Shown: piece by piece, positions 1 through 11,200 of the stretch
Numbering within the stretch: the stretch's first letter is position 1
Layout of the letters: every line of letters starts with the position of its first letter
Origin: Thelonectria olida
Taxonomy: Eukaryota > Ascomycota > Sordariomycetes > Hypocreales > Nectriaceae
Direction: 5' to 3'
Length of the DNA: 64,000 nt
NCBI GenBank assembly: GCA_020736575.1
Contig: JAGPYM010000017.1
Location: 806,001 to 870,000 of the forward strand
Notes under the pieces: model-generated
The model's input: only the letters and a program-made list of their open reading frames with translations
What the model was told of the DNA's origin: nothing
The model's database searches: none
Position numbers and translations under genes: made by a program

Positions 1-1
1 C

Positions 2-2417
2 CCTCACGAGGATGTCCTTGACTGGGTTCCCGACTGGATCTCGGGCAACCCGAGGCCCTCGCCACGAGTCGTCGAGACCCAGGATCCCATCGTGCTGCAG
101 AGTCTGCCGCCAGCAGAACCGGAATCCAGAGCCAAGTCCCAGCAGACGCCGCCCGACAGGACAGACGCCGAGGACAATGACGACGGGAACGACGGGAACA
201 GACACTTGCGGAGGGTCGTTGACATGGCGCCGGATCCAAAGCGAACCGTCAACCGAAAGCTACGTGGAATCCAGCTACTCGTGAGCCTACACTGTTTGTA
301 TGAAGTCAACGATAGGGCGCCGTCTCACCTCCCATTAGATGATCACGTTGAATGCCACGCTGGGGACAGGCCTGTACTGGCGCGGAGGCCAGATGCTCTG
401 GGTAAGCGGCCCCTTGGCCATGTTCTTGTCGTTCCTCCTCGTTGGGGCTCTCGCTTGGGCTGTCATGCAGTGCATTGCCGAGATGCTGTGCATCTGGCCC
501 GTCCCAGGAGCCTTGTCTTCCTATGTGGCTAGCTTTATCGACCCGGAGCTCGGAATCGCTGTGGGTGTGGCGTATTGGTAGGCCTCAGTTGAGTAGACTG
601 CATATCCCAGACTATGCAGCATCTCAGTGTGCACACATCATGGCAACTCGGCTTACAACGAAACAGGTTCACTTATGCCGTCTCATTTTCGGCCTTGATG
701 AGTATCGCCGCCTCGGAACTCGCGTTCTGGGGGGGCGACGATACAGCCATCAAGGGCGGCATCGTCTACCTGCTCATTCCGCTTTGCCTGGTCCTGCTCA
801 ACGCTTTTGAGGTCGAGGTGAGTTGCCGTGGTATCTAAGCTTCCGTCATTACTGACTGTTCCCAAGATATATGGCTGGTTCGAGGTGATAACGGGGTCAC
901 TCAAAGCCATCTTCCTGTTAATCATCACGATCTGTTTGCTAGTCATCAAGGGAACAAGTGGGTTCGGGTTGTATACGTACTCAGAAAAGGATTAGACTGA
1001 CACTTACTAGAATATTCTAACGACAAGAGTAGGCGAACCCAAGTCATCATGGAACGTGGTCAAGGAAGCTAAATAGAGACGGTAGAATCCTGGGAAGAAC
1101 CGACAGGCTGGGACAAAGAGGCAGCAGGAGGGAACTGGGGAAGTGCATTCCTGTAAGTCGGTGACAGCACTCACTCCTATGTAACTAACCAACGTGACTT
1201 CTCGCCAGCGTATCCATCTCGATCGCGACTTTCGCCTACATCGGCGTCGAGATTGTCGCCGCCTCGGCCCTCGAAGCACGATGGTCCAACTCGAAACAGA
1301 ACACACGAGCAAACGCCGGGCCAGACCTCGTCCGCCAAACGGTCAAGTTCACCGCCGTCTACTTCCCCTTCCTCACCACCGCCGCATACACGCTCAGCAG
1401 CCTGTTCGCCTCCTTCGACATTGACCGAGAGGATGAAGGCATCGCGCGCTTCAGCTGGGTGAAGCACAACAGCACCGACGTCACATCGTCGTTCGTGGCG
1501 GTTGCGCGCAACGCCAAGATCCCGGGACTCGCTGACGCGTTCAATGTGTTCCTCGTCTTCACGGCCTTGACGTGCGCCAACACGAACCTGTTTGTCGCCT
1601 CGCGGAGCTTGTTTGGTCTGACGGCGAGGTTGAAGGGAGGCAATCGCCAGCCACGCTATATCCGGATTTTGGCCTTCTTTGGCCAGACCAATCGACACCG
1701 AGTCCCGATCCGTGCTGTGCTGGCCTCTGCTGTTTCCTTTTGCTGGGTGCCCTTTGTAGAGCTGTCGGGATCCGACAAGGTGATCCGTCCCCCTGAGCAA
1801 ACAGACGGATGATGACGGCAAGCTGACTCTCAGCAGTTCATCGAAGTATTGACCCAAATGGGCTCGGTCAGCGTCATTATCGTGTGGGCGTGCAATTGCT
1901 GGGCATTCATGCGCTACTATGAATGGTGAGTCAGTGATGTCTTGTCGAAATGCCCGGCAGCTAATGATTTCAGCATCAAACAACACAGGGTGGCTCTCGA
2001 GACACATCGAGTGCCCCAGGTGCGACGGTGGGACACAAAGGACGACGACTACCCATATCGCAGCCATTGGCAACCATATTTGTCGTGGGTTGCGCTTGGC
2101 GGTTGTCTATTCATCCTAGTCGTGGCTGACGGCTCACCCCTCTGGCATCGCTTCAAGCCGGTGCCATTCCTATCAGGATATCTGTTTGTATGTGTTTTGG
2201 CTTGAACGCGAAGTATGCCCAAGTGCTAACGCGACAGGTTATCGTCTTTGTTCTGCTATGGGCTGTCCTGAAATACAGCAGGGGCGCGAGGTGGGCATTG
2301 GTTGACCTCTCGAATTCCACAGAGGTCATCAGGATCATACGCGGCCTGCACGAGAAGCGGTTTGAAGCGACGTTTGATCCAGCAGCTACCGGCTCTGAAG
2401 GCGGGAGCAGGTCGTGA
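2..2417 (+). CDS. Amino-acid permease (APC/AAT family), 5' end possibly outside the window
   Basis: Plasma-membrane amino-acid:H+ symporter. I join ten exons: 2-280, 339-577, 667-817, 867-957, 1011-1028, 1077-1152, 1209-1779, 1837-1925, 1974-2187 and 2238-2417. The frame is continuous across all nine introns. The first transmembrane region contains the family signature GTGLYWRGGQML. Later segments read AYWFTYAVSFSALM, AFLVSISIATFAYIGVEI, ALTCANTNLFVASRSLFGL and VLTQMGSVSVIIVWACNCW, all typical of fungal AAT permeases. The frame is open to the window edge. An ATG at 224 would give about 561 residues, the usual family length, so the acidic, Pro-rich stretch before it may be either N-terminal tail or leader. 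Substrate specificity cannot be read from the sequence. One exon is only 18 nt long. Confidence 0.88.
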
Positions 2418-2736
2418 ATGCGGGTTGTATCAATGACAGCGTAATAACGGGAGGTGCAGACAGTATTGGATATGCTGGTTTTGCTAAGCATAACGCGGCA
2501 GTTTCGAGTCTCGCTGCCATTGTTCACCTGCCAACAAAGTTGATTGAAGCTGGATGTGTGGGCTGCAAATGGATCCCGCGACCGGGATGGCCTTGCGGCT
2601 CTGCTTCAGCTGGCTTCCTCTCACAATATTGCACTATGTAGCTATGTGCGCCTGCGGTTTGCCGTCTTGCAGCTTGGCCCATCGTCACACAACATCTTTC
2701 CGCCCGTGTCACCAGATCATCTGGACATTGATTAGC

Positions 2737-2763
<27 letters not shown>
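2737..2763. repeat. (TCG)9 microsatellite
   Basis: Nine perfect TCG units in non-coding DNA downstream of the permease gene. Confidence 0.95.
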
Positions 2764-2767
<4 letters not shown>

Positions 2768-3191
2768 GAGAATACCGGTGACGTGATCCAAAAGCGTCGT
2801 TGTCGCATACTCAGCTCAACCATCACAACCACTTACAACCCAGAAAGGCCATGTGCAAGACTCTCTGCCGGAGCATTAATCCCCCGCAGACTCCAACAGG
2901 AAGCGAATGATCAACGCCCGACGGCCCCGCGCTGACAAGCCACGAACCTCTTGCGTCCAGACCTGGTGCACGGGAGACCAAAACGACAGGACGCGACAGC
3001 TTTCGAGCGGCATTCGGCACCGCTAGTGAATGTGCGAATGGCATAGTGCCTCTGGAGCGAAAACGGCAATACGAGACGGCCTCATGCGACGATCTCTTTA
3101 CAGGTTCTGAAAATAGATTTGTTCAGCTGGCACACATGTGCGTGGAGGAATCTAGGAGTCACGGCCCTGGACGCAGCGGTGAAACGTCTTG

Positions 3192-3199
3192 TATAATAA
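3192..3199 (+). promoter_or_regulatory. TATA-like element of the NIS1-like gene
   Basis: TATAATAA lies about 80 bp upstream of the ATG at 3280, at a normal core-promoter distance for a filamentous fungus. Assigned by position and sequence only. Confidence 0.4.
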
Positions 3200-3279
3200 A
3201 CGTAGGAACGCCATCTACAGTGGGATATCGTCAACTTCATTCAGCCCGCCTTTGAACCAGATCTTATATCTCCTCCAAA

Positions 3280-3761
3280 ATGCGCTTCTCCCTCGCTACC
3301 GCCGCAGCCGCCATCTTCGGCACCGCCCAAGCACACATCAACGGCATCTCGGTGCCAGCCACCATCAGGCCGGGCGACACGTTCAACGTCGTCGTCCTCA
3401 GCTCCAACTGGATCCAAAGCTCCTACGACGTTGCCATTGCCTTTGGCTACGCGACAGGCGCCGGCTTCCCGTCTTCGATAGGCACGGTCGCCAACTCGTT
3501 CTACCTCGGGCCCAGTACGCAGCGAATCATGCTTGTGCCGGTTGTTGATGATGCTAACGAGCGTACGCAGCGAAATCGAATCAGATCCGCAACTTCAACG
3601 AGACAATCACCATTCCCAGCACAGTGCCCAAGGGCAAGGGCGTCATCTCGGCAAGCTTGTTCACGCTGATCGGAGCTGTAGAGTCGCCGACGTTGGCCAA
3701 TTGGAACGTGTCGGTGACGTTTGGGGACAAGACGAGCAAGACGTACAAGTCGAGTTTGTAG
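3280..3761 (+). CDS. NIS1: NIS1-like secreted effector
   Basis: Small secreted protein of 141 residues encoded by exons 3280-3514 and 3571-3761. The 56-nt intron carries a GCTAACG branch point. A signal peptide is obvious (residues 1-18, MRFSLATAAAAIFGTAQA), followed by HINGISVPATIRPGDTFNVV, the conserved start of the mature NIS1 fold. Further in are DVAIAFGY, the YLGP segment just before the intron, and a C-terminal half ending in WNVSVTFGD. Proteins of this family (necrosis-inducing secreted protein 1, described in Colletotrichum and Magnaporthe) are core fungal effectors reported to act on plant immune receptor-like kinases. The mature protein has no cysteine, as expected for this beta-sandwich family. 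It lies directly upstream of another secreted-protein gene on the same strand. Family assignment is from motif memory, so the function is inferred. Confidence 0.75.
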
Positions 3762-4278
3762 AGATAGTCGACTGCCTGAATAGTATTGATCGATCCCTAT
3801 CCTCGGACCTCTCGGGACTCGCCAAAAGCCCGAGGGCCTCCATTTCGAGCGTTTCAAGGCCAATTGAGAGTTTGCGACCTCAGCTTAAGCTTTTCCTAGT
3901 TTCCCGAAGCCCAGTTTCGCATTTGGCGGACCCTTGGAATCCTTGATTGAAACACGGAGAAATTCATCTTCACCAATCACCACCACGCACTCCAAATTGA
4001 CTCCTCTGCTTTTCTACGGGATCGTCGGTCTTGGCGACGCCGTCAACTTATTAATCGGGCATCGTTCTGGAAGCATGGAAACTTTATAACTTGGTCCCTT
4101 GTGTCGGCTACTTATACGGGCACGCGTCGCCTTCATGTAGCCAAGAGATATTCTTCAACCGCTTCATTCATTTCAGTTCATTTGCACAGCCGGGCTCTGT
4201 TGATTCTTTCTTCCTCGTACATAGGTACATTCAATTCATTCATTCATTCATTCATTCATTCACTCGCTCATCTTCACC
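3762..4278. other. Intergenic region between NIS1-like and GH131 genes
   Basis: No gene. It contains the NIS1-like 3' flank and the GH131 promoter and leader, including a TTTATAAC element at 4083-4090 and an ATTC repeat close to the start codon. Confidence 0.6.
4234..4261. repeat. (ATTC)7 tetranucleotide repeat
   Basis: Seven ATTC units end 17 bp before the ATG of the GH131 gene, so they lie in its 5' leader. Length variation here would change the 5' UTR. Confidence 0.95.
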
Positions 4279-5271
4279 ATGCGTCATTCTACCGTCTTGG
4301 CCCTCCTTGCGTCCCTGGCCGCCGCCAGTCCCTACCCTCGCTTCCCCTCCTACCAGGCGAACAAGTCCTGTCCCGTCATCTTCGACGGTCGCATCCCCTC
4401 CAATGCCTCTCTCGCCGACTTCGACTCGGAAAACGGAGGCGGTTGGAACCCCTTCAACCCCGGCTACGTCAAGGGCAACAACCTCACCTGGTCCGACATC
4501 CTCCGTCTCCCCAAGTCGACGCCTCGTCCCCGCTTCGATGCCGCTTCTGGCTCTCTTCCCGTCGAGGTCACTCTCAGCGACGAAAGCATCTTCATGAAGC
4601 AGTACGGCTTCCGACGCGCCGGGCTTCAGTTCCAGAAGGACAGCAACGAGGGAAGCCCTGCTTCTGAGGGCGTCGTGACCCTTCACTTCAGCCTGCTGCA
4701 AGACGAGAGCCGGCCTCTCAACTTGAGCCATGAATACTTGGTCAGTATTTCAATCTCGGCAAAGGCATCTTGCACCGATGACTTACTTGAACAGAACGTC
4801 TGGCACGAGGCCTCCGACTACTCGGCGAACCAGTTCAATTTCCAAGCCGGCAAGCTCATTGACCAATCCGACCTCCCCGAGGACACCTACAAGCTCCTCG
4901 ACCGAAAAAACAAGCTGATCTGGTCCACTCCCATGCTCTCCAACGTCTGGCAGAACTTTGCCATCACTCTAGACTTTACCAACAAGCAAGTTTCCCCTCG
5001 TCAAGAACCCGTCTAAGAACCCTGACTGATACTCGGAAACAGCACCATCCAAGCTTGGTACTCTGAGGGATATCGTCCTCTTCGAGCTGCGACTGAGCCC
5101 GTCTCGAATGATAACTCCGGCCAGGGCCAGTACCAGATCGGAATCTTGAAGAAGCCCACGGGGACTAGCGATGTCGTCAACGCCGGCTTCCAGGAGAGCC
5201 CCTTAAACGAGGGTCTGATCTACGGTGGCATTTTCATCGAAGACAGCAGCAACAACTGTGTCTCTTTTTAG
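4279..5271 (+). CDS. Secreted glycoside hydrolase family 131 (beta-glucanase)
   Basis: Exons 4279-4740, 4795-4985 and 5043-5271 give a 293-residue protein with a signal peptide (MRHSTVLALLASLAAASP). The body matches the GH131 catalytic domain: CPVIFDGRIPSNASLADFD near the N-terminus, WNPFNPGYVKGNNLTWSDI, then SIFMKQYGFRRAGLQFQ, and a C-terminal segment with GLIYGGIFIEDSSNNC. GH131 enzymes are fungal and oomycete-type exo/endo beta-1,3/1,6-glucanases with some beta-1,4 activity, secreted for wall degradation. No cellulose-binding module is attached. The second intron needs a GC-AG splice site (donor GCAAGT at 4986); no GT donor nearby restores the frame. It follows the NIS1-like gene on the same strand. 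Confidence 0.85.
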
Positions 5272-6111
5272 CCATCGAGAAGGATTAATGCTAAGAGGGT
5301 TTCCTAACGCTCCGGTGGCTCAATACTGGCTAGGACGAGATGCGTAGATCGAGCATATTTACCCTACAGTCATGACGGTTTCCCCCATCTTCTAAATAAA
5401 TTAAAGCCATGAATAGAAGAAGAAATCTCTTCAGCAGAGTTTCAACCAACGAGAGATTGCTGCTATCGTTGTGTGAAATTCTAAATCAGGTAATGCAGAG
5501 AGAGCGAGTCTTTGATCTAGAGTGCCTCGTCACACACTCGGGATGCATGTTGACTGTTCACCAAGGGCATCTCCCTGTCATGCGTTCAGATGATCACAAA
5601 TGCCAACAGTGAAACCAAGCAGAGGAATTGATACATTAAATTGAGAGTGAAGCATGTCAAACATCCATACCACTGTTGAGCTCCCATGGTATAACAAAAC
5701 ACAGCTACGCAATAGCCCTTTTGATCCAATCCGTCTTTCGACATCCTTTTTCATCCCTTGACCTATTCATCCGCCTTTCCATAGGACCCAGGCCCATTCC
5801 AGATCCAACCGGGCCGTCCTCTTTTCCTGTAACCCACCAAAGACTCCATGCGCTATCATTTCATGGACTCGTCATCACATGTCCCATGATTTTTGAAAGA
5901 AACCCTGTAAACGAAGAAAAGTACCAATGTGAGAGAAGAGAGAGGGAGGCCACGAAGGGGGGAGATATCATGGCACTACTGGAAGGGGAGCTCGAGAAAC
6001 GGCGAACTGTGTAACTGTGCCGATTATTCTCGTTTCCCAAAACGTAAGCCGCAACTCTTCGAGTTTGTGCGAGCTTGAAATATGGAATCATCGCGGCAAA
6101 ACCGCCGTCGA
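5272..6111. other. 3' flanks of GH131 and of the minus-strand zinc-motif/caspase-like gene
   Basis: Convergent intergenic region. An AATAAA polyadenylation-type signal is at 5395-5400, about 125 bp after the GH131 stop. No coding region is supported. Confidence 0.6.
5395..5400 (+). terminator. Putative polyadenylation signal (AATAAA) of GH131 gene
   Basis: Canonical AATAAA about 125 bp downstream of the GH131 stop codon. Assigned by sequence and position only. Confidence 0.4.
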
Positions 6112-8220
6112 CTACCGAAAGGCTGGTCGATAGGGGCCTTCAACCTTGACATCCCTGATTCCCTCAGGCATCATCCGTAGCCATTCGTTCCAGCTCTCAA
6201 TGTTGACATTGTCATCAGTGAGCCGAATGGAAAGGTGAAGCTGAGGGCTGTTCTCATACGAAAGGCTGTTTCGCATGGGACTGTTTTGGTAGAGGGGAGA
6301 TAGGAAGATGGATGGGAGCCGTGGGTTGCTCGACATCATCAGGTGCAACGGTGCAGGGAAACTGGTGAGCAACTCTTTCTCGGGGTTCTTTTCCTGAACT
6401 ATCCTGGGGTAGTGCGCGAATAAATGCGAGTGCAACTCGGCAGCCGAGAATGGAACGTTCTGGCGAAGAGCTCGTGTCCGCAGCTGATCGGCTAGTGCTC
6501 GAGTGAAGGCGCACTTATCGATCTGGGCGAAGTGTTCTTCCGATGCAGCAGCAGCTACGAGTTCAAGAACACCCTGTTGGCGGACCATCCTTGATGAGGG
6601 GTAATAGGCTGCGTCCATAATGATGAGGGTATCGGCCGTGGCCTCTTCAAGAATTGACTGAATTCCACCCCAACGAATGGTTGAGGCTCTCTCAGGATCC
6701 CTCGAGCTGTTGGTGTGTTAGTTATGCGGTCTCCTTGACAGGATAAAACAAAATGGGATTTCGTACCTTGCCAGGACCATCTCTCGATTGCCGTCGAGAT
6801 AAGTATGGCCGACGTAGAAGACAATCTTCAATACATCGCGCGAGTCACGTTCTTCGGCAAAGTCATTGACCTGTCGGGATAGCCACCTCCAAGGGCTTCT
6901 GCCGTTTTCCGACTCGGACGGGATGGCTTGAGCCTGGAACGAATAACGGTAATACTTCTCGAATACATCGGCCAGCTCTTGGACGGCCGATTGAACATTG
7001 GCTACCTCGTCATCATCCTGCCAGAACAGCAAGAGTGCTTGAACGCTGCTATATCGGTCGCGGCTCGGAGTGGAGAGCATGCGCCCAACATTTGTCTGCA
7101 GGTCATTCTTGAGACTCTCGATTCCTGGTAGGGATAAGGACTTTTCGAGGCGGGGGCCGGAGGGAAGAGGAGTGCGGATACGGGTCTCACTCAGCGGGGG
7201 CCGGCCAGGCTGATGCGCAGGCGGGCCAGAGTCAATATCCATCTCTTGAGGATCGTGGGTAAAGATGGATTGGACGTTTGTGATGGCGGGGGCGGGGCTC
7301 AGAGGTCGACCTGCCGCCGCGAGGGAGGGCGCAATGTCCTGGATGGTGGGACTGTGAGATCGATGGAATTTGTTCACTACATCCTCCCAAGTCATATTAT
7401 GGTGACTCGGGTGGCACTGTCGGGGAGAAGAATGAGTATTAGCGCACTTTGACATATAAGAAGTAAGGGTGAAGGCTGACAAGGTCTGTCGCGGTGGAGA
7501 TGCAGATGCATATGGGACAAGTCAACTTACAGCAACCCTTCGTCTCCGGCAGTCTATACAGGCGCCGAGCTTCCTGATGAGGGCGGCGCGCTCTCTTGAC
7601 TGCTGAGAAAGGGGTCCGGTACGTCTCCTGCTCGTGCGGCGGTTGTTAGAGACGTCGGAGCCATCCTTTAGAGAGAAAATAGACTGGTGCAGGTTAGGAG
7701 AGGTTTCGGCACTGTACGATGTGTTGTTGGTCTCAGTGGAGGCCAAGGTGGCGGTAGTGGCCTGGGTTGAGATGGAGGAGCTTGTGTCCTTTCTTACGGG
7801 CGGCGTCAAAGGCTGCAAGTGATGGTGGTGGTGGAGTTGTTGCTGCTGTTGCTGATGCTGCTCAAAGGAATAATGCGCCGGGGAGCTTGGCGAGGGTTGT
7901 CGTAGTGGAGGAAGCTCGTCGGAGCCGGTCACAAGAGACGGAATGGAAGCGGATACGGCAGCGGAGGCGGCGAGGACAGCTGAGAGCGAGGCGGGAGGAG
8001 CTGAAGGAGAAGAAATCGGGGGCAGAAGAGGCGTGGGCGCCGTCTCCGAGGTCGAAGGAGGTTGCGAAGGAGATGGCGATGGCGGGGGCTGCGGTTGTTG
8101 CTGTTGTTGAGAGACGGGCGCGGAGACAGCTACAGACGAAGAGGCCGTTGTGGGTGCAGGTGATGGCGCGCCAGTGGGAGCTGGAGGAGCCTCGACCAAG
8201 CTATTGCCGACGGAATTCAT
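6112..8220 (-). CDS. Zinc-finger-like motif fused to inactive caspase-like domain
   Basis: Three exons on the minus strand (8220-7531, 7416-6767, 6706-6112) give 644 residues. The first 200 residues are low-complexity Pro/Ser/Gln/His. At residues 221-236 there is C-x2-C-x6-C-H-P-S-H-H (CIDCRRRRVACHPSHHN), a basic cysteine motif known in many uncharacterised fungal proteins. It resembles the first half of a Zn2Cys6 cluster but has no second half. From about residue 350 the sequence follows a fungal caspase-like (C14-type) domain: SSVQALLLFWQDDDE, an alpha-helical ELADVFEKYY stretch, KIVFYVGH and TLIIMDAAYY. The usual catalytic His position is kept (H434), but the Cys position reads Ala (D478-A-A instead of D-C-C), so proteolysis is unlikely. 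The frame stays open 193 codons upstream of the chosen ATG, so a longer N-terminus cannot be excluded. The function is unknown; a nuclear regulatory role is inference. Confidence 0.8.
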
Positions 8221-11200
8221 TGCTAGAGCAGTGGAAACGGGGAAGTCTTTGATCGCGCAGGATATCAAAAGCCCATTATCCAAAAGAGAAGACGCGGCGA
8301 CTAGATACGAGTCGTAGTATGCTTGGAAGAAGGAAGATCGGGAGGAGAGCCGTAGGCGGCGCGGGACGACGAATTGGTATTGGGCGAGATGTGTTGAGCT
8401 GGATCTGTTGCAACGACGGGTATTGGCTGGGCGCGCAGGCAAGGCAGAGGTAAGGTTGGTATGCGGATGCAGGAAGAGATAGGTGTAGTGCAGAGGTAAT
8501 AACAAGGTCAAAAGGTCGAGCAAGACAGGTCGGGATGGGTGTACGACCCTATGTACCCTATGTAAGAGGTGTGGAGGAGGGTTCCAGTTGAGGTGTGAGT
8601 GCGGTGCGGTTACGGTAGGGAAGATGCGGGAGTGGGAGGAGCGAGAGGGCGTGCGGATAGAGGGGCTGCGGAGTGCGTACGGTGGTGGGCGTGCGTTAGT
8701 GGGCGTAGGCGTCTGGCATGGGAGTGGGCGTGGGCGTGGGCGTTGACCCCACCAACAATCAAGCCTAAAGGAAAGGTGCAGGCAGGTGCACTGGTGCAAG
8801 TGGGAGAGGGAAGTCGCGTCCCAGTCCCAGGCCGAGTCGAGGGCGACCGAGAAAGAGGCGGGGGGGAAGGCTACACTAAGGTAGGCGGAAGGTGAGGTCG
8901 GGACTGAGAGAGTCTGATCCTGGGCAAGGAGATCGCTTTGTACGAAATATCCTCGGTAGGTGCCCGTGACGTAGCGTTTTAGCGCAGTTCGAGCGGAGAC
9001 ACAGTAATTCGAAGCGCTGGGGGATTGTTGAGGGCATGGAAGAGAGAAAAGCGAGTGGACGATGAACTCCCGGTGAAATAATAAGAATATCGTGGGGGAA
9101 GATTAGGTGAGATTGGAGAGCGAGAGAGCGAGAGATCGGACACGGCAGTGAGGATCCGAATTGATCGATTGATTGATTGGCCTTGGTTGCCGGATGGATT
9201 GATTAGGAAATGACGGGCGGTGCGTGAGAGGAATGGGCAATTGATGGACGTGGGAGAGGGTCAGACAGTCGGGTCGCCTTGTTCTTCCCGTCGGACTTGT
9301 CTCGCTATTCACTTCTAGTTTGATGCGGCAACGGTGGCGCCTTCACTAAGGCATGGCATGTTATGCCTTCCTTATCCTGCGCCGAGTCGATGCACCCGTG
9401 CTGCGCTGTCTTGCGGTTTGGTTTGGTTTCGTTTGTTTTGTCTTGCTTTGCTTGCTTTGTTTTGCTGAGCCGTGATGACTATCTGGATCCTATCCTGCAG
9501 GCAACCTTAGTGTTTGCGTGTTGTTGTTTGTCTGTGCCTCTCTTCGTCCCGAGGAAAGGTGGGGGCAAATTGGCCAACGAGAATCAGGTAGGTCAGAAGA
9601 GTAGCTCTCCAATGGGACGAGGGCAAAAAGGCAGACCGAAAACAATCAGAAGCTGCAGCAGAAGCAATCAAATTCGTGGACCCGGCAGAAGCAAAGACGG
9701 CGGGCTTGGACGCTGAACGGAGCCTGCCGGCACAGGGTGCGTTTGCGGGCCGGAGCACGGAGACGGGGAAGGGTCGTATATACGAGAGGACGGAGAGAGC
9801 TCTGTTGTACTTGAACGGATGCCGCTTTCTGAGCGAGGAGGCCGGTCCTTGGTCTTGATAGAAGACGAGGAATTGAATGTTTGATTATTCGAGATGAAGA
9901 ACCAAAACAGCATGCAACAGGCGAATACAGGCCAAGACGGAGATATCGTCGTTATTCGGTCGAGCAAGGTCAGAGGTGAGCGGAGGTGTGAGGGTTGGCT
10001 TAGTGTGCGGGTGAGGGTGTGACAAGGCGGACGAGAAGGTGGAGATGTCGGTACGGGCGAAACGGAGTGGGTAAGATGGGTTGGAAATGAGAAGGAGCGA
10101 AAGAGTGACAAGTGACGAGAAACGAGAATGGAAAGAACCTATGGAAAATGGAAAGACGGAGAGGTGGAGTCTTTCCTTCCTTGTCTGGCACAGAAGCAGA
10201 AGAAGAAGAAGCAATCGATTGATGCCTTTCCGCATTGCTTGCTTCCTCCCTCACAAAACAGTAACAAGATGGAAGTGAATGTGCGAAATGGGAAGGATAA
10301 GGGGGAGTGGTTGATAGAAGGGGCGTGTGTCCAGCAAATACCGTGACCTCGACGGTATCCACCACTCCGGGGTTACAGAGAGCGAACCGGGCCGGGACTT
10401 GGGGGCAGCAAACGGGGGTTTTGACTGTCCCCAAGAGACCAAGTCCCTTTGGAGTTTGGGCAGGGAGAGAGGAACAGACTGAATGGAAAAAAAGGGTCCA
10501 GCCCATTTGTGGGAATCAGGCGAAGGTGCGGCCAAGGTCAGTCGAGGTCAACGGCCGGCCCACGATCCGGGTTCGGTACACCTTCAGGTACGTATCGCCA
10601 TGATGGTCAGGTGTGCATTCTCAAGGTGGGTAATAGACATACTTATCTAGCCATGATGCTGCGGCAATGGACTACCGTGGTGGTATTATTGCCGTACGTA
10701 TCATGACGTCCTAATCAGTCAAGGGCATCTGTCAACCGAGGCCGGGGGAGGATGTGGAAGCGAGGAGAGAGAGAGAGGGAGGGAGGGAGAGACAGATATC
10801 ACCCACTATGGGAACCAAACTTACATGCTGCGGCTGCTGGTGCATTGTCAAAAGGATCAATGGATGAATGGAGACGAGAGAAACTATTATCTAACTGGTT
10901 AATAAGAGGCGGACATCTCCCTCTCTGTCTTCCAAGGTGAGACGAGTTAGGCTTAGACCGGATATCCATCCCGGCCGAGTTGCCATCACTCACTCATCTC
11001 TCTCACTGATCAGTAGATACGGATACAGATACAGCTCCTGTTGCGTAGCAGTCTGCAGCACAGTAGCATCCAATCCATAAGTTATCCACCCCCAAACCAT
11101 AAGCCAAAATAGGGCCAAGAACCCAAGGTTACCTCGCAGCTTGCAAATCCTCGTTAAACCGGCCTCCCGGGGCTGTGATGTGCGGCAGGCGGCGCGGCGG

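Larger units (their letters stand above)
2418..3279. other. Intergenic region between permease and NIS1-like gene
   Basis: No supported gene. It holds the permease 3' flank, a (TCG)9 microsatellite, and the promoter of the next gene with a TATA-like element. The open frames here (up to about 75 codons) show no domain or codon signal. Confidence 0.6.

Noticed and set aside
4990..5042. GT donor (GTTTCC) for GH131 intron 2
   Set aside because: Using it with the only good acceptor shifts the frame and reaches TGA within eight codons, whereas the GC donor keeps the GH131 sequence.
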